DNA of 56,997 nucleotides from an uncultured Clostridia bacterium (GCA_904419945.1 CAJFTM010000003.1:1-56997); one strand, 5' to 3'; numbered from the stretch's first letter, positions 1-11,100 are shown. Notes: generated by a model from the sequence alone, not told the origin. A program made the numbers and translations.

Positions 1-65
1 TGCCAGGTCGTCATAGGCGCGGCTTGCGCGCTGCCGGTAATATGAGGGCTAACAGCCCGAAACTG

Positions 66-89
66 AAAAACCACCGGCTATGCCGGTGG
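66..89 (-). terminator. Intrinsic terminator downstream of rny
   Basis: On the minus strand an 8-bp stem, CCACCGGC/GCCGGTGG with a 3-nt loop (71-89), is followed by a T run read from 66-70. It lies about 110 bp past the rny stop, so it is the likely end of that transcript. Confidence 0.6.
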
Positions 90-137
90 ATATTTATTGC
101 AAAACACTGCGCCAAAAAATGCACCATGAACGGCAAA

Positions 138-173
138 CGCCGCGCAGGGACGAAACCTTGCGCGGCGTTTTTT
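138..173. terminator. Hairpin terminator, best on plus strand
   Basis: A GC-rich stem (138-148 pairing with 156-167) is followed on the plus strand by six T. On the minus strand the T run is only TTT, so it works best for plus-strand transcription entering from the left edge, and may also help stop rny. Apart from the two hairpins I see no supported gene in 1-199. Confidence 0.5.
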
Positions 174-199
174 GTAACTGTTCCTCTTTCAGCCGACCG

Positions 200-1807
200 T
201 CACTTGGCATATTCGACGCCGCGGAATTCGCGGATGACGTTGACCTTGATCTGACCGGGATATTCGAGCTCCTGCTCGATCTTCTTGGCAATATCCTTTG
301 CGAGGAAGAGCGTCTGGGCGTCATCGATCTGTTCGGGCTTGACGATGACGCGGACCTCTCTGCCCGCCTGGATGGCATAGCTCTTGTCGACGCCTTTGAA
401 AGAAGCGGCGATCTGTTCGAGCTGCTCGAGGCGCTTGACGTAATTGGTGCTCGTTTCACGGCGGGCACCGGGACGCGCGCCGGAGATCGCGTCTGCCGCC
501 TGCACGAGAACGGCTTCGACCGTCTTCGGCTCCACATCGCCGTGGTGCGCCATGATCGCGTTGATAACGTTGTTGTTTTCCTTATATTTTTTGGCAAGAT
601 CGGCACCGATCTGGATATGGGTGCCCTCTTGTTCGTGGTCGACCGCCTTGCCGATATCGTGCAGCAAGCCCGCACGCTTGGCAAGATTGACGTCCAACCC
701 CAGCTCCGCCGCCATCATACCGGCGAGCTGTGCGACCTCGACGGAATGCTTGTACACATTTTGGCCGTAGCTGGTGCGGTATTTGAGCCTGCCGAGCAGT
801 TTGATCAGCTCGGGATGCAGGCCGAAGATACCGACTTCGAACATGGCGGCTTCGCCGTTCTCCTTGATCTGCTGATCCAGTTCCTTGCGCACCTTTTCCA
901 CCGTCTCTTCGATGCGGGCGGGATGGATGCGGCCGTCGCTGATCAGCTTTTCGAGAGAAAGGCGGGCGACTTCGCGGCGGACCGGATCAAATCCGGAGAG
1001 GATGACCACTTCGGGCGTATCGTCGATGATCAGTTCGATACCCGTCGCATTTTCGAGAGCGCGGATGTTGCGGCCCTCGCGACCGATGATGCGCGCCTTC
1101 ATATCGTCGTTGGGCAGAGGCACGACGGAGACGGTGATCTCAGACGCATGATCGGAAGCGCAGCGCTGGATCGCGAGGCTGATGATCTTTTTCGCGTTCA
1201 TGTCCGCCTCGTCCTTCGCCTGCTGTTCGATGTTGCGTACCTGCAAGGCAACGTCGTGACGGGTCTCGTCGAGGATATTTTCGGCGAGGATCTTTTTGGC
1301 TTCCTCGCGGGTGAGCTGGGCGACCTTTTCCAGCTCCTGGATCATCAGATCGTGCTGGTGGTTCACCTTTTCCTGCATCTTTTTGATCTCGTTTTCCTGT
1401 CGGACGAGATTTTTCTGCTGCTGCTCCAGCGCATCCGAGCGCTTTTGCAGGGCATCTTCCTTTTTGTCGAGATTGTCTTCCTTCTGCATCAGGCGCTGTT
1501 CTGCGCGCTGCAGTTCCGATCTCTTTTCTTTGGATTCACGTTCAAATTCGTTTCTGAGTTTTAAGTCCTGTTCCTTAGCCTCTAAAATAGCTTCCTTTTT
1601 TAATGCTTTACTCTCGCTTTCCGCTTCGTCCAGCATTATTTTGATCCGCTGACTGACTTCACCCAGCTTCTTTTCCGTGCTCTTTTTATAGAGCTGATAG
1701 CCGATGAAGAAGGCGATTGCGCCGACCACTACTATAGCGGCGATAAGTACCCCGACGAATACACCCGTCGAGACGAGAAACAGGGAGCTCAACTTCGCTG
1801 CTGACAT
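200..1807 (-). CDS. rny: Ribonuclease Y
   Basis: This is a membrane-anchored endoribonuclease that starts turnover of many mRNAs in Bacillota. The 535-residue product has an N-terminal membrane helix (about 12-37), a long charged coiled coil (about 45-215), a KH RNA-binding domain with GREGRN (242-247), and an HD domain with the metal-binding HDIG motif (383-386). Length and domain order match the family. I chose the ATG at 1807 because an AGGAGG site sits just upstream and the protein then begins directly before its membrane helix; the frame stays open to 1897 but that extension has no ribosome site. It has its own consensus promoter, although rny often sits near recA and cinA. Confidence 0.96.
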   Translation of the reverse strand: MSAAKLSSLFLVSTGVFVGVLIAAIVVVGAIAFFIGYQLYKKSTEKKLGEVSQRIKIMLDEAESESKALKKEAILEAKEQDLKLRNEFERESKEKRSELQRAEQRLMQKEDNLDKKEDALQKRSDALEQQQKNLVRQENEIKKMQEKVNHQHDLMIQELEKVAQLTREEAKKILAENILDETRHDVALQVRNIEQQAKDEADMNAKKIISLAIQRCASDHASEITVSVVPLPNDDMKARIIGREGRNIRALENATGIELIIDDTPEVVILSGFDPVRREVARLSLEKLISDGRIHPARIEETVEKVRKELDQQIKENGEAAMFEVGIFGLHPELIKLLGRLKYRTSYGQNVYKHSVEVAQLAGMMAAELGLDVNLAKRAGLLHDIGKAVDHEQEGTHIQIGADLAKKYKENNNVINAIMAHHGDVEPKTVEAVLVQAADAISGARPGARRETSTNYVKRLEQLEQIAASFKGVDKSYAIQAGREVRVIVKPEQIDDAQTLFLAKDIAKKIEQELEYPGQIKVNVIREFRGVEYAK

Positions 1808-1934
1808 CGAAATAGCCTCCTGTGAAAAAAAACTCGTATATAAACTATGCGAAGCTTTCCCCGCCCGATCGCATTCCCGAAATTGCGGCCAAGGCATGGG
1901 GACAGACTGCCCGCTTATAATTTATACCTAAACA

Positions 1935-1963
1935 ATTATACCGCATTTTTCCGAGATTGTCAA
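1935..1963 (-). promoter_or_regulatory. Consensus sigma-A promoter for rny
   Basis: The minus strand reads TTGACA (1958-1963), a 17-bp spacer and TATAAT (1935-1940), a perfect match to the housekeeping consensus, about 130 bp upstream of the rny start. It separates rny from the nadE transcript, which terminates just before it. Confidence 0.8.
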
Positions 1964-1993
1964 CAGTATCGGAGAAATGCATATGAGGGCAGC

Positions 1994-2023
1994 AAAAAAG
2001 TTTCGGCAAAATGCCGAAACTTT
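1994..2023 (-). terminator. Intrinsic terminator of nadE
   Basis: GTTTCGGCA/TGCCGAAAC (2000-2008 and 2012-2020) with a 3-nt loop is followed on the minus strand by a run of six T. It lies 10 bp past the nadE stop. Confidence 0.8.
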
Positions 2024-2032
2024 CGCGATTTT

Positions 2033-3943
2033 TTATAAATTTTCTGCCTCTTCCAGCCAAAGTGATGCCGAGGCATCGGAAGGCATGCGCCAATCGCCGC
2101 GCGGCGAAAGGGCGACCGAACCGATCTTGACGCCGTCCGGCAGGCAGGAACGCTTGAATTGCTGCGAAAAGAAGCGGCGGTAAAAGCTGACCAGCCATTT
2201 TTTGAGTACTGCGTCCGCATATTTCCCGGCAAAAGCCGTCTGTGCGAGGAAAAAGACCTTGCGCGGCGGGAACCCCCAGCGGACGGCATAATACAGATAA
2301 AAATCATGCAGCTCGTACGGGCCGACCAACTCTTCCGTTTTTTGGGCGATCTTCCCCCCTTCCGGCGGAAGAAGTTCGGGGCTGATCTCGGTGTCGAGCA
2401 CATCCTCGAGCACGGCCTGCGCTTCGCCGCCCAGCCGCATCGCCTCATAGCGGATGAGATATTTGACGAGCGTTTTGGGAACGGACGCGTTGACGCCGTA
2501 CATGGACATGTGGTCGCCGTTGTACGTCGCCCAGCCGAGGGCCAGCTCGCTCAGATCGCCCGTGCCGACGACGAGGCCGTTTGTATCGTTGGCGAGATCC
2601 ATCAGGACGAGCGTACGCATGCGCGCCTGCGCATTCTCATACGCGGCGTTGCGCACATTTTCGTCGTGCCCGATATCCTTAAAGTGCCCGCGCACGGCAT
2701 CTGCAATGGGAATGGTGCGCGATGTAACGCCCAGCGCCCGCATCAGATGCAGCGAATTTTGGAAGGTACGGTCGGTCGTGCCAAAGCAGGGCATGGTCAC
2801 CGCGAGGATCCCCTTGCGATCCTTGCCGAGCGCATCGAAGGCACGTACACAGACGAGCAGCGCGAGCGCACTGTCCAAACCGCCCGAAATGCCGAGGACG
2901 GCCGTCGCCGCGCGCGTATGCTCCAACCGCTTCTTTAACCCGGCTGCCTGCATAGACAGGATGAGTTCCGCACGGTTGTCCAGCGCGCGGCCGGAAGAAG
3001 GGACAAAGGGAAGGCGAGAGACGGGACGGGAAAGAGACTCCCATGCCCCGCCGGCAGAAAAAGAGATGGTTTCATAGCCGCACAGATCTGATCCGTCATA
3101 AAAGGTATTCATGCGGCGGCGCTCGAAGGCGAGGCGGCGTACATCGATCTCCGAACAGGTAATGCCGTTTGCAAACAGCGCGCTCTCGGCGAGGATCTCG
3201 CCGTTTTCACAGATGAGGTCATGCCCGGAAAAAACCATATCGGTGGTCGATTCGCCGTCGCCGGCATCCGCATAGACGTAGCCGGATACCGTTTTGGCCG
3301 ACTGTGCGCGCACGAGCAGGCGGCGATATTCCGCCTTGCCCGCCGTTTCGTCGCTGGCGGACAGGTTGACAATGATGTTTGCCCCCGCCAGTGCATGAGA
3401 CACGGAGGGCGGAGCGGGGACCCACAGGTCCTCGCACAGCTCTGCGGCGACAGTAAAATCTGACTCTTCGCGGCAGCGAAATACGAACTTCCTGCCGAAG
3501 GGGATCTCCTCCCCGCCAAAGGGGATGCGGATATTTTCACCGGAATACGGCTGAAAATTTCTCTTTTCGTAGAACTCTGCATAGTTGGGCAAATGGCGCT
3601 TGGGAATGAAGGCGAGCACTTTGCCGCTGTTCAGAGCGGCGGCGCAATTATACAGGACGCCGTTGACTTTGAGCGGCACGCCGACAAAGACGAGCATCCC
3701 CGCCCCTTCCGTCGCGGCGGCGATCTCCCGCAGCGCTTCCGAGGCGCCGCGCAACAATACATCCTGCCCGAACAAGTCGCCGCAGGTATAGCCGCAGATG
3801 CAAAGCTCGGGAAAGACGAGCAGTTCGGCGCCCTCTTCCTTTGCCTGCTTTATGCAGGAAAGAATGCTGTCTGTATTGAAACGGGTATCCGCGACGCGGA
3901 TGCGCGGCGTCGCCGCGGCGACCCTCACAAATCCGTGCTTCAT
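2033..3943 (-). CDS. nadE: Glutamine-dependent NAD+ synthetase
   Basis: It catalyses the last step of NAD+ synthesis, amidating deamido-NAD+ with ammonia released from glutamine. The 636-residue protein has two parts. An N-terminal nitrilase-type glutaminase domain (about 1-280) carries an apparent Glu46-Lys115-Cys170 triad (FPEL, IPKRH, AELCEDLW). A C-terminal ATP-pyrophosphatase domain carries SGGLDS at 353-358. Length fits the glutaminase-fused form. It starts 6 bp after the recA stop, and its GGAG ribosome site overlaps the 3' end of recA, so the two are co-transcribed. A nicotinamidase-like gene at 53800 could feed the same NAD pool. Confidence 0.96.
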   Translation of the reverse strand: MKHGFVRVAAATPRIRVADTRFNTDSILSCIKQAKEEGAELLVFPELCICGYTCGDLFGQDVLLRGASEALREIAAATEGAGMLVFVGVPLKVNGVLYNCAAALNSGKVLAFIPKRHLPNYAEFYEKRNFQPYSGENIRIPFGGEEIPFGRKFVFRCREESDFTVAAELCEDLWVPAPPSVSHALAGANIIVNLSASDETAGKAEYRRLLVRAQSAKTVSGYVYADAGDGESTTDMVFSGHDLICENGEILAESALFANGITCSEIDVRRLAFERRRMNTFYDGSDLCGYETISFSAGGAWESLSRPVSRLPFVPSSGRALDNRAELILSMQAAGLKKRLEHTRAATAVLGISGGLDSALALLVCVRAFDALGKDRKGILAVTMPCFGTTDRTFQNSLHLMRALGVTSRTIPIADAVRGHFKDIGHDENVRNAAYENAQARMRTLVLMDLANDTNGLVVGTGDLSELALGWATYNGDHMSMYGVNASVPKTLVKYLIRYEAMRLGGEAQAVLEDVLDTEISPELLPPEGGKIAQKTEELVGPYELHDFYLYYAVRWGFPPRKVFFLAQTAFAGKYADAVLKKWLVSFYRRFFSQQFKRSCLPDGVKIGSVALSPRGDWRMPSDASASLWLEEAENL

Positions 3944-3949
3944 GGCCGT

Positions 3950-5005
3950 TTACTCCGCCTCTTCTCCCGGCAACGGATCCGGTTCCTCGCGCGCAGGGCG
4001 GTAAGCGGCGCGGATCTTCTCCTCGATCTCCTGCGCCTGTTCGGGGTTGGCGCGCAGCCATTCGCGCATGCGCTCGCGCCCCTGCGCGACCTTTTCTCCT
4101 TCATACGAGAACCACGCTCCGCTCTTGCCGATGACATCGCAGGCAACGCCGAGGTCGATGATGCACCCCTCCTGCGAAATGCCTTCGCCGTAGAGGATAT
4201 CGAACTCTGCCGTCTTGAAAGGAGGCGCAAGCTTGTTTTTGACGATCTTGGCTTTGGTTTTGTTGCCCATGATGCCGTCGCTGTCCTTCAGAGCCTCCCC
4301 TTTGCGCACGTCGATCCGAATGCTGGCATAAAATTTGAGCGCCTTGCCGCCCGGCGTCGTTTCGGGATTGCCGAACATGACGCCGACTTTTTCGCGCAGC
4401 TGATTGATAAAAATGACGCAGGTCTTGGATTTATTGATGAAGCCGGTCAGCTTGCGCAGCGCCTGCGACATGAGGCGGGCCTGCAGACCGACGTGCGAAT
4501 CGCCCATATCCCCCTCGATCTCTGCCTTGGGGGTGAGCGCCGCGACCGAATCGACGACGATCAGGTCGACCGCGCCGCTGCGCACGAGCGCGTCGACTAT
4601 ATCCAGAGCCTGCTCGCCGGTATCCGGCTGAGAAACATACAGATTTTCGAGATCGACGCCCAGTTTTTTGGCATAAACGGGGTCGAGCGCGTGCTCGGCG
4701 TCCACGAAGGCCGCGATGCCGCCCGCCTTCTGCGCCTGTGCGATGGCATGCAGAGCGACCGTCGTCTTACCGGAAGATTCGGGGCCGTAGATCTCGACGA
4801 TACGCCCGCGCGGGATTCCTCCAACGCCGAGCGCGATATCCAGAGAGAGACAGCCCGTGGGGATGACTTCAATATCCGTGTTTCCGGCGGCGCCGCCCAA
4901 CTTCATGATGGCGCCCTTGCCGTAGTGTTTTTCGATCTGTGCGAGGACCTGGTCGAGAGCCTTGAGCTTTTCCTGATCCTGCGGTTTCTGCTTGTTATTT
5001 TCCAT
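3950..5005 (-). CDS. recA: Recombinase RecA
   Basis: RecA coats single-stranded DNA, drives strand exchange and triggers LexA self-cleavage. The 351-residue protein shows the Walker A motif GPESSGKT (74-81), the core ATPase fold and an acidic C-terminal tail, all typical. The ATG at 5005 is preceded by GGAG nine bases upstream. A 90-bp gap separates it from cinA, the usual upstream neighbour in Bacillota. I saw no clear LexA box (CGAAC-N4-GTTCG type) and no good consensus promoter in that gap, so it may rely on read-through from the ftsK-cinA transcript. Confidence 0.98.
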   Translation of the reverse strand: MENNKQKPQDQEKLKALDQVLAQIEKHYGKGAIMKLGGAAGNTDIEVIPTGCLSLDIALGVGGIPRGRIVEIYGPESSGKTTVALHAIAQAQKAGGIAAFVDAEHALDPVYAKKLGVDLENLYVSQPDTGEQALDIVDALVRSGAVDLIVVDSVAALTPKAEIEGDMGDSHVGLQARLMSQALRKLTGFINKSKTCVIFINQLREKVGVMFGNPETTPGGKALKFYASIRIDVRKGEALKDSDGIMGNKTKAKIVKNKLAPPFKTAEFDILYGEGISQEGCIIDLGVACDVIGKSGAWFSYEGEKVAQGRERMREWLRANPEQAQEIEEKIRAAYRPAREEPDPLPGEEAE

Positions 5006-5095
5006 GATCCAATTCTCCGTTGCAAAAGGTCAAATTTGCGGCGCCCTGCAGCGAGCCGCCGATCGCCCGGTTTTTTGTCAGACTGATCTCTGCGA

Positions 5096-6175
5096 TCATT
5101 TGAGCTGCTTATACAGCAGGTAGAGCGCCTGCGTGATCGCCCGGCGCGTGATCTCGCTGCGCGTGCCAGCGTACATGTATTTATAGACATAGACGGTCTC
5201 TTTCGTGCCGACGGCAAGAAAGCAAAGCCCGACCGGCTTATCCGTACCGTCTGACTGCGGCCCCGCGATGCCCGTCGTCGCGACCGAAACGTCGCAGTCC
5301 CCTCCCGCGATCAGCCCGGCTGCCATCTCATAGGCGGTGTCGTCTGAAACGGCGCCCTTGCCGCGCAGGGTCGACTCGTGTACGCCCAGCCTTTTCATTT
5401 TAGAACCGTTGTCGTAAGCGACGATGCTCTCAAAGAGCACCTTGCTCGCTCCGGGGACTTCGATGAGCTTCTGCGCGATGCCGCCGCCCGTAAAGGATTC
5501 GGCAATGCTCAGTTTGAGCCCGCGCAGCGAGAGCAATTCGATGACGCGGCGGTTGAGCGGAGTATCGTCCGCGGCATAGACGTGATCGCCGAGGCCGACG
5601 ATCAGCCGGCGGGTCACATCGTCGATCAGCATTTTCGGCGTCGAATTGTCGTAAACGATCTCGAAACGCTGATCACCGGCACTCTCGGTGAGATGCACGC
5701 GCAACTGCCCTGCACTGTTCTGCTCCGCCTCGCGCAGGACAGCTTTGACCGTATCTGCCGGGGCGCCCACCGCGCGCAGGACCACTCTGTCGTGCTGGAC
5801 GGCATATTTGGCATTTAAAAAAGGGATCACTTCCTTTTCCGCGATCTCCGCGCCGCGCGCACCGCCCGCAAGACAAGCGATCAGCTTTTTCTGTTTTTCG
5901 ACCACCCATCCCTGCGGGATGGCGGCCTGCAAGATCTCGCATACGCGCAGGCGCAATTCGGCAGCCGCACCCCCCGGCGCGATGACAAAGAGATTGTTGC
6001 TGCTGTTTTTATAATCTGTCAGCGCCTGTGCAAAGGCATGCACATCGTCGTCAGCGACCAACAATACGGGATCCGGCGCGTAGCCTCCGTCGATCAGTGC
6101 CGCGACGACCGGTTCGAACTCGTCGCCGCTGAAAGATTGTTCTTTATCTCGAATGACGATACATGCGTTTTTCAT
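5096..6175 (-). CDS. cinA: CinA-family protein with eroded N-terminal domain
   Basis: CinA proteins join an N-terminal MoaB-like (COG1058) domain to a C-terminal PncC-type NMN deamidase domain. Here the C-terminal domain (about 205-357) is intact, with AESFTGG (225-231) and TGIAGPQSDGTDKPVG. The N-terminal region keeps the general layout but lacks the family's GTELLLG and GGLGPT motifs; APGGAA sits where the latter should be. At 359 residues it is shorter than the usual ~410. The start overlaps the pgsA stop (ATGA), and position between pgsA and recA is the classic CinA location. NMN deamidase activity is plausible; activity of the first domain is doubtful. Confidence 0.85.
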   Translation of the reverse strand: MKNACIVIRDKEQSFSGDEFEPVVAALIDGGYAPDPVLLVADDDVHAFAQALTDYKNSSNNLFVIAPGGAAAELRLRVCEILQAAIPQGWVVEKQKKLIACLAGGARGAEIAEKEVIPFLNAKYAVQHDRVVLRAVGAPADTVKAVLREAEQNSAGQLRVHLTESAGDQRFEIVYDNSTPKMLIDDVTRRLIVGLGDHVYAADDTPLNRRVIELLSLRGLKLSIAESFTGGGIAQKLIEVPGASKVLFESIVAYDNGSKMKRLGVHESTLRGKGAVSDDTAYEMAAGLIAGGDCDVSVATTGIAGPQSDGTDKPVGLCFLAVGTKETVYVYKYMYAGTRSEITRRAITQALYLLYKQLK

Positions 6176-6780
6176 TCTTCACTCTTCTCTTTCAGTACAT
6201 TTCGATTTTTCACGAGGTAGACAACGCCCGACCAAACGGTAAGCACCGTGGCGAGCGCGATGCCGATCAGCCCGACGGCACAGACGACAGTCCCCGTCAG
6301 GCCATGCAAAGCGTAGAGATCCGCGGCCGCCAAGAGCGCTGCAACGGCGATATCCTGCACCGTCGTCTTGATTTTGCCGCTCAGATCGGCTGCCAGCACG
6401 ACGCCCTTTGCCGCCGCCACCATGCGCAGTCCGCTGACGATTTGTTCGCGCGCGAGGATGAGCGCGACGCATACGCCCAACGCTGCGGGAAGCCAACCGC
6501 CCAATTCGAGAAAATCCCACGCGGAGGGTCGGCACAACAGCAGGATGAGCGCGGTCGAAACGAGAACTTTATCCGCGATCGGATCCAAAAATTTGCCGAG
6601 ATCCGTTACGAGCCCGCGCGAGCGCGCGATGTGCCCGTCCAAAAAATCGGTACACGCCGCAAGCACGAAGATACCGCAGGCGATCAGCCCGCGATATGGG
6701 ATCGCCTCCACCAAAAAGACGACAGCGAAGACGGGAATGAGGCAGATACGGGTGAGTGTGATCTTATTGGGAAGGTTCAT
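6172..6780 (-). CDS. pgsA: CDP-diacylglycerol-glycerol-3-phosphate 3-phosphatidyltransferase
   Basis: This membrane enzyme makes phosphatidylglycerophosphate, the precursor of phosphatidylglycerol and cardiolipin. The 202-residue protein has several hydrophobic helices and the CDP-alcohol phosphotransferase signature D-x2-DG-x2-AR-x8-G-x3-D-x3-D, with aspartates at 45, 48, 66 and 70. Start and stop overlap rimO and cinA by ATGA, indicating translational coupling. The cardiolipin synthase at 51292 uses its pathway product. Confidence 0.94.
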   Translation of the reverse strand: MNLPNKITLTRICLIPVFAVVFLVEAIPYRGLIACGIFVLAACTDFLDGHIARSRGLVTDLGKFLDPIADKVLVSTALILLLCRPSAWDFLELGGWLPAALGVCVALILAREQIVSGLRMVAAAKGVVLAADLSGKIKTTVQDIAVAALLAAADLYALHGLTGTVVCAVGLIGIALATVLTVWSGVVYLVKNRNVLKEKSEE

Positions 6781-8108
6781 GCAAAATCCTCCGTTTGACC
6801 GAACAGGTCATAACTGTCCGCGCCGGTAACGGCGACGCGGTAGACCTTGCCCTGCTCCGCAAACGGAGCCTGAAAGTAAACTTTGCCGTCGATTTCGGGC
6901 GCGCTCCAATACGCTCTGCCGACAAAGCGGCCCCCCTCATAATCGACACCGTCGCAGAGAACGTCGACGACCGTACCGATTTTTGTACGCAAAAATTCTT
7001 CCGAGATCTGGCGCTGCACTGCATACAGATTGCGGACGCGGTCTGATTTGACGCGTGCAGACACCTGCCCCGGCAGGCGATAGGCGGGCGTATCCGGCTC
7101 GCGCGAATAGGCAAAAAAGCCGCAGTTCGTCAGCCGCGCCTCGCGCAAAAAAGAAGCGAGCGAGGCGCTCTCCTCCTCCGTTTCCGACGGGAAGCCGGCG
7201 ATGAACGTGGAGCGGATGGCGATGCCCGGGATGCGCGCGCGCAGCTTTCGGATCAAGTCAAGATAAGAACTGCGGGTGCCGCGGCGATTCATCAATTTTA
7301 AAATGCGATCCTCGCTGTGCTGCAGCGGAATGTCGAGGTATTTGATCACCTTATCGTTGCGGGCGACCTCGTCGATGAGAGCGTCGGTGATGACTTCCGG
7401 ATAACAATAGAGCAGACGGATCCTGTCCACCGTATCCAGCGCGGACAAACGGCGGATGAGTTCGACGAATTTATTTTCGCCGTACAGGTCCTCTCCGTAG
7501 CGGGTGGTATCCTGTGCGACGAGGATGAGCTCGGACAGTTCTCCGAGCGACTCCGCTTCCGCCACGAGATCTTCCATCGGATCCGAACGGTATCTGCCGC
7601 GGATCTTGGGGATCAGACAATAGGTGCAGTGATTGTTGCAGCCGTCGGCGATCTTCAGATAGGCATAGTGCAGGGGCGTCGTGAGCACGCGCTGTCCCTT
7701 CCATTCGCGGCCGGTACCGACCGCATTGACACGCCCTTCCCGATACGAGCGCTCGATCGCGCCGAACAGTGCGTCGGCGTCGCCGCAGCCGAGGAAGACG
7801 TCCCCCTCCGTCAGGGAGGGGAACAGTTCACCCGAAAATTTTTCGGGCAGGCAGCCGGTGACGACCAACTTCTCCAATTTACCGGCGCGGCGGTACTCGT
7901 CGCACTCAAGGACGGTATCGATCGCCTCCTTGCGCGCTTCGTTGAGGAAAGCACAGGTATTGACGATGAGGATCTGTGCCTCAGCGATGTCATCGGTGAC
8001 TGCATAGCCGCGCGCGCGGATCTCGCCCAGCAGGCGCTCCGCATCCACGCGGTTTTTATCGCAGCCGAGGGAGATCATTCCAAAGATCTTGTTATCGAGT
8101 ATACTCAT
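6777..8108 (-). CDS. rimO: Ribosomal protein S12 methylthiotransferase RimO
   Basis: A radical-SAM enzyme that methylthiolates an aspartate of ribosomal protein S12. The N-terminal cluster cysteines are at 16, 52 and 86, and the radical-SAM CNNHCTYC motif at 157-164; a TRAM domain is expected at about 375-443. The SLGCDKNRVD motif favours RimO over the tRNA enzyme MiaB. A GTG at 8111 would also be in frame, but the ATG at 8108 has better spacing from GGAG and forms a TGATG overlap with the ftsK stop. At 443 residues it is full length. Confidence 0.93.
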   Translation of the reverse strand: MSILDNKIFGMISLGCDKNRVDAERLLGEIRARGYAVTDDIAEAQILIVNTCAFLNEARKEAIDTVLECDEYRRAGKLEKLVVTGCLPEKFSGELFPSLTEGDVFLGCGDADALFGAIERSYREGRVNAVGTGREWKGQRVLTTPLHYAYLKIADGCNNHCTYCLIPKIRGRYRSDPMEDLVAEAESLGELSELILVAQDTTRYGEDLYGENKFVELIRRLSALDTVDRIRLLYCYPEVITDALIDEVARNDKVIKYLDIPLQHSEDRILKLMNRRGTRSSYLDLIRKLRARIPGIAIRSTFIAGFPSETEEESASLASFLREARLTNCGFFAYSREPDTPAYRLPGQVSARVKSDRVRNLYAVQRQISEEFLRTKIGTVVDVLCDGVDYEGGRFVGRAYWSAPEIDGKVYFQAPFAEQGKVYRVAVTGADSYDLFGQTEDFA

Positions 8109-11100
8109 CACACTCCGTAATCGCCGTACTTATTGTCAAATTCTTCCTGCGTGAGCAGCACCTTGCGGGCTTTGGCCCCGTCAAAAGAGGAGATGTAGCC
8201 CATATTTTCCATCCACTCGATGATCTTGCCCGCTTTCGGATAGCCGACCGAACAGCGGCGCTGGATCATGGAAATGGATGCCTGGCCGATAGAAACGACG
8301 TATTTGAGCGCCTCGATGTAGACGGCTTCGACGCTGTCGTCGCTGTCCCCTCCGACGCCTCCTCCGCCGTGTTCGTTGTTGATGAAATCGTATACGCGCT
8401 CGTCAAAGTATGCCTCGTTGTTCTCCTTGACATACGAGACAATGCCCTGCACTTCGGCGTCATCCAGCCACGCGCCCTGCAAACGGCGCGGGAACGTCAT
8501 GGTATCCGTCTTGTACAGCATATCGCCGCGGCCGAGCAGCTTTTCGGCGCCGGAAGAATCGAGGATGGTGCGCGAATCGACCTCCTGCGTGACCTTGCAG
8601 GCGATACGGGTGGGCAAGTTCGCCTTGATGACGCCGGTGATGACGTCCGTCGAAGGGCGCTGCGTCGCGAGGACCAAATGGATCCCCGCTGCGCGCGACT
8701 TCTGCGTCAGGCGCTGAACGCGGTCTTCCACGTCCTTTTTGGCGACCGCCATGAGGTCGGCGACCTCATCCATGATGATGACGATCTTGGGCAGTTTTTC
8801 TTCGTCCGGAGAGAGGCTGGCATTGTAGCCGTCGATGTCCCGAACCATGGTACCCTGGCGGGTACGCTCTTTGAAGAGCGTGTACCGCCGCTCCATCTCA
8901 TTGATCGCCCAGTTGAGAACGGGGATGACCTTGGACGGATCGCTGATGATCTCGTTGATCATCAGATGAGGCAGCTTTTCGTACACGCTGAACTCCGTCT
9001 GTTTGGGGTCGATCAGGATGAGGCGCAGCTCCTCCGGGCTGTATTTGTACAGGAGGCTGATGATCAGCGACGTTAAGCAGACGCTCTTACCCGAACCGGT
9101 CGCACCGGCAACGAGCAGGTGTTTCATTTTGCTGATATCGCCGCACACCGAGCGCCCCTCGATATCCTTGCCCATGCCAAACATGAGAGAGCCGGGCTTC
9201 GCGTTGACATACTCGGGCGCGCGGAGGATCTCTTTCAGGCCGACCGTCGCGCGCTGCTTGTTCGGCACTTCGATACTGATCGAACCGTTTTCATAATTCG
9301 TCTGGATATTGACGCCGTCCCGCGCGCGCAGGCGCATCGCCAGCTCGCGATCGCAGCCGAGCACGCGGCTGGTCTGCACATTGGCGGGGATCTCGATGTC
9401 GTAACGGGTCACCGAAGGGCCCTGCGTCACGCGCACGACCTGCGTTTCGATGCGGAGCAGATTATACAGCGTTTCGACGATCGTATCTTTGTTGAACTGC
9501 ACCTCTTCGCTGTCTTCGGCGAGCGTATTGGGATAATCTTTCAGCAAAGACAGCGGCGGCGGATTGTAGCGCGGATAAATGTGCCGAGGGCGGCGCTCTT
9601 CCTGCTGTTGCTGCCGCGCGGGCGCGCGGCGGGCGCGTTCGGGTTCTGCCGCGGCGAGTGCATCGACAGCGCCCGGCACAACGGATGGCGCAGGCGGCTC
9701 ATCGTCGAACAGATTGACTGCCGAATCTAAATCGCCCGTGATGGGCTGTAACGCGGACTGCTCCCCTGCCGGCGTTTCCTGCGGCGGCTGAACGGAGAAC
9801 CCGTCCGCCGGCTGTGCGCCGCGGTCCCCGATGATGATCCCGTCCTCTGTCTGGAAACGGGAAAACCTTTCGTCCGCGGGGTGCTGCGGTTCCGCGGGCT
9901 GTTCCGCCCCGGGCACCGCGTCGCTTTGACCGCGGCCGCGGAACAAGTCTCCGCGCATACGCCCGCGGTCTTCCGCCGGCGGAAATACGTCGCGGGAAGG
10001 ATCTTCCGCCAGGCGGGCGCGGGGCGGGAACTCCCCGGAAAGGCGATCGCGCGCAGGCTCGCTCGGCGCCGCAAAGGGACGCTCGGTGCGGCGGGATGCC
10101 GCCCCTCCCAAGCCGACGCGGCGTGCAAAATCGCTCACATCGATGCCAGGCTCCTCATCTGCCCCGTTCAGCTGAACATCGTGGGACGAAATGCCTGCAT
10201 CCGCTCCGCGGTCTGCCGCAAATGAGCCGTCCAGAAAAGAAGAAATGGGGCGATGGGTATCGATACTGCCGGGAGAGAAGTCTCCGCTGTCATCTCTGCG
10301 ATAAAAGCTGCCGTCCGACTGATAGGTCGAAACGGGGATATCCGGCTGCGCCGGATCGGCGGGGCGGGACGTATCCTGCAAAATCTTTTTCGGCCGATCT
10401 GCCGAGGCATCCGGGAACATCTGCGAGAAGGTTTCCGGCTGCTGCGGCTGTGCCACGGGCTGCGGCCCTTCCGGCTGCGATGCCTCCGGCTGCTGCAATG
10501 AAGGATCGACCGGCTGCGGTATGGGAGAGCGCGGGCTGGAAAGTTCATGCCCTTCCAAGATGCTCCGCCCGTTACTGAAATTTTTGGAATACTGTTCGCG
10601 AGAAATCGTACCGCGCGTAGGACTGTTAAAATAAGAACTGTCGTCGTAGATCCGATTGTTGATGTAGTTGCTGTAACCCGTATTTTTGCCAGGATCGGAT
10701 GAAACGGATGCGCTCCGCCCGGCGGCCGGCTGCTGTTTGGCGCGCTTGTCAAACTTTGGCATAGGGCGATCGGGATACAGGAGACGGTGCACGCGCTCTT
10801 CGGGCGTCAGCTTTTCCTCCTCCTCTCGCGCACGGCGCTCCTCGCGCTCGCGGCGGGACTCCTGCCGCAGCTCGCGGCGAGTTTTAAAGCCGAATTCATC
10901 TTCCCCTACATACAGGTGGCGATCCTGCATCGGCTGACCCGCACCCTGCATCGGCTGCTGCATCGCCGGCTGCTGACGCATCCCCTGCACGGGCTGCCCG
11001 GCAGACGGCTGCGGATAATACGGATCCGCCGTCTGCGGAGGCTGTACGGGAGCCGCCGACGCCTCGCCCGCATAGAACCCGGCGGGCGCCGCCGCACCTT

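Noticed and set aside
1-45. Open frame at the left edge ending in TGA (43-45), possible end of a plus-strand gene
   Set aside because: Only 14 codons are visible and no family is recognisable. The terminator at 138-173 would suit such a gene, but that is not enough to call it.
80-1564. Long plus-strand open frame of 494 codons opposite rny
   Set aside because: It is the antisense shadow of rny, produced by high GC; composition is not protein-like and it has no ribosome site. Similar long antisense frames opposite recA, murC, ftsZ, pflB, the synthase/aminotransferase pair and prmC were rejected for the same reason.
5006-5095. Search for a LexA box and recA promoter
   Set aside because: No CGAAC-N4-GTTCG type site and no -35/-10 pair with acceptable spacing was seen.
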